DNA of 32,841 bases, taken from the NCBI GenBank assembly GCA_027450225.1, contig DAIDJK010000001.1, positions 1 through 32,841 of the forward strand, read 5' to 3'. This stretch comes from Bryobacterales bacterium. GTDB lineage: Bacteria; Acidobacteriota; Terriglobia; Bryobacterales; Bryobacteraceae. The translations under genes and the position numbers were made by a program. This document shows, in pieces, positions 31,850 through 32,841 of the stretch (within the stretch, counting starts at the first letter, position 1; each line of letters opens with the position of its first letter). Under the pieces are notes generated by a model. The model was not told the origin of the DNA, made no database searches, and worked only from the letters and a program-made list of their open reading frames with translations.

Positions 31850-32462
31850 CTTGCGCCTCGGAATCCTGATCTCCGGCCGGGGCTCCAATTTCGAAGCCAT
31901 CGCGAATCAAATTGCCCGGCGCAAGCTCGACGCGGAAGTCGCGATTGTGATCAGCAACCGCGCCGACGCGCCTGGACTAGAGATCGCACGTCAGCGTGGC
32001 ATTCCGCTGCGCGTGATCGCGTCAGCAGGTCTTGAGCGCGAAGCTTACGACCGGCTGGTTGTGGACGAACTGCGCACCCACGAAGTGGAGATCGTCTGTC
32101 TGGCGGGCTTCATGCGGCTGCTGAGCGCGTACTTTATCCGCTCGTTTCCGAGCCGCATTCTGAATATCCACCCGTCGCTGCTGCCGGCATTTCCGGGTCT
32201 GGATGCCCAGCGGCAGGCGCTCGAACACGGCGTCAAGATCACCGGCTGCACGGTGCACTTTGTCGATGAATTTCTGGACTCCGGGCCGATCGTGATCCAG
32301 GCGGCGGTTCCGGTTCTGGACAACGACACCGTCGAATCTCTTTCGGCTCGCATCCTCTCGCAGGAGCACCTGATTTACTCAAGGGCGATTCAGTACATTG
32401 CAGACGGCCGCGTCACGATCGAGGGCCGGCGGGTGAAGATTCGGGAAGAAGCGGCCGAGTAA
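31806..32462 (+). CDS. purN: Phosphoribosylglycinamide formyltransferase
   Basis: '[21 protein letters not shown]', '[66 protein letters not shown]'-like. Start uncertain: GTG 31806 (overlaps purM) or TTG 31851. Confidence 0.95.
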   Translation: [218 protein letters not shown]

Positions 32463-32841
32463 TCATCCGATCGCGACCGCTCTAGCCAGCTTCACCGCCG
32501 GATTTGACATCAGCTCATCGAGCACTTCCTGCGGCACGAGCGTATCGGTCGAAACCACCGCAATGGCCTCCAGCGGCTCGCCTGAATCCCTCCGGCCGAG
32601 CGAGAAATTCGCAATATTGATGCGGTTCGAACCGAGCACTGTACCGACATGGCCGATTACGCCTGGCACGTCGACATTCTTCACGCACACCAGATGGCCC
32701 GACAGCGCCGCTTCGCAATAAATGCCATCCACATGCATCAGCCGCGGTTTGCCAAGCACCACCGCGCCCTCCACCGTCGTCAGGCTCGAATCCGTCTCGA
32801 TCTCCAGCCGGATCGTGTCCGAGTGACTGGTACGTTTGTCG
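32463..32841 (-). CDS. serA: D-3-phosphoglycerate dehydrogenase C-terminal (ACT) region, 5' truncated by window edge
   Basis: Frame open to the window end; 'KPRLMHVDGIYCEAALSGHLVCVKNVDVPGVIGHVGTVLGSNRINIANFSLGRRDSGEPLEAIAVVSTDTLVPQEVLDELMSNPAVKLARAV' is the SerA ACT domain. Confidence 0.9.
   Translation of the reverse strand, partial: DKRTSHSDTIRLEIETDSSLTTVEGAVVLGKPRLMHVDGIYCEAALSGHLVCVKNVDVPGVIGHVGTVLGSNRINIANFSLGRRDSGEPLEAIAVVSTDTLVPQEVLDELMSNPAVKLARAVAIG

Overview
This 32.8 kb window looks like ordinary chromosome from a high-GC bacterium. It is probably an Acidobacteriota/Solibacter-like organism, inferred from the TIGR03437-type 'Solibacter' C-terminal domain on the first ORF. I could support no rRNA, tRNA, CRISPR array, prophage or insertion sequence. 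Left to right: a truncated GH44-like glycosidase with a TIGR03437-like tail; a GH29 alpha-L-fucosidase; a convergent repeat protein resembling a seven-bladed fucose-lectin-type beta-propeller; a secreted PHP-like protein; a PEP-CTERM protein; a hypothetical secreted protein; gltD-gltB with a divergent LysR regulator; a large S8 subtilase with two malectin-like domains and a clear rho-independent terminator; an AMIN/Amidase_3 amidase with an SLT lytic transglycosylase; mobA, an MlaF-like ATPase, a YihY/BrkB membrane protein, a GHMP kinase, a CPBP protease and a BamE-like lipid/envelope protein; a small basic protein; dtd; three tandem overlapping secreted amidohydrolases; purM-purN; and the 3' part of serA. 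The most interesting signals are: (1) the amidohydrolase triad, where only the middle member keeps the HxH metal motif; (2) the fucosidase next to a fucose-lectin-like propeller; (3) two dyads with identical half-sites (GCGGAT/ATCCGC) in the divergent region upstream of the lectin-like and PHP-like genes; (4) an MlaF-like ATPase with altered signature and D-loop motifs. All calls come from reading the sequence; no database search was run.
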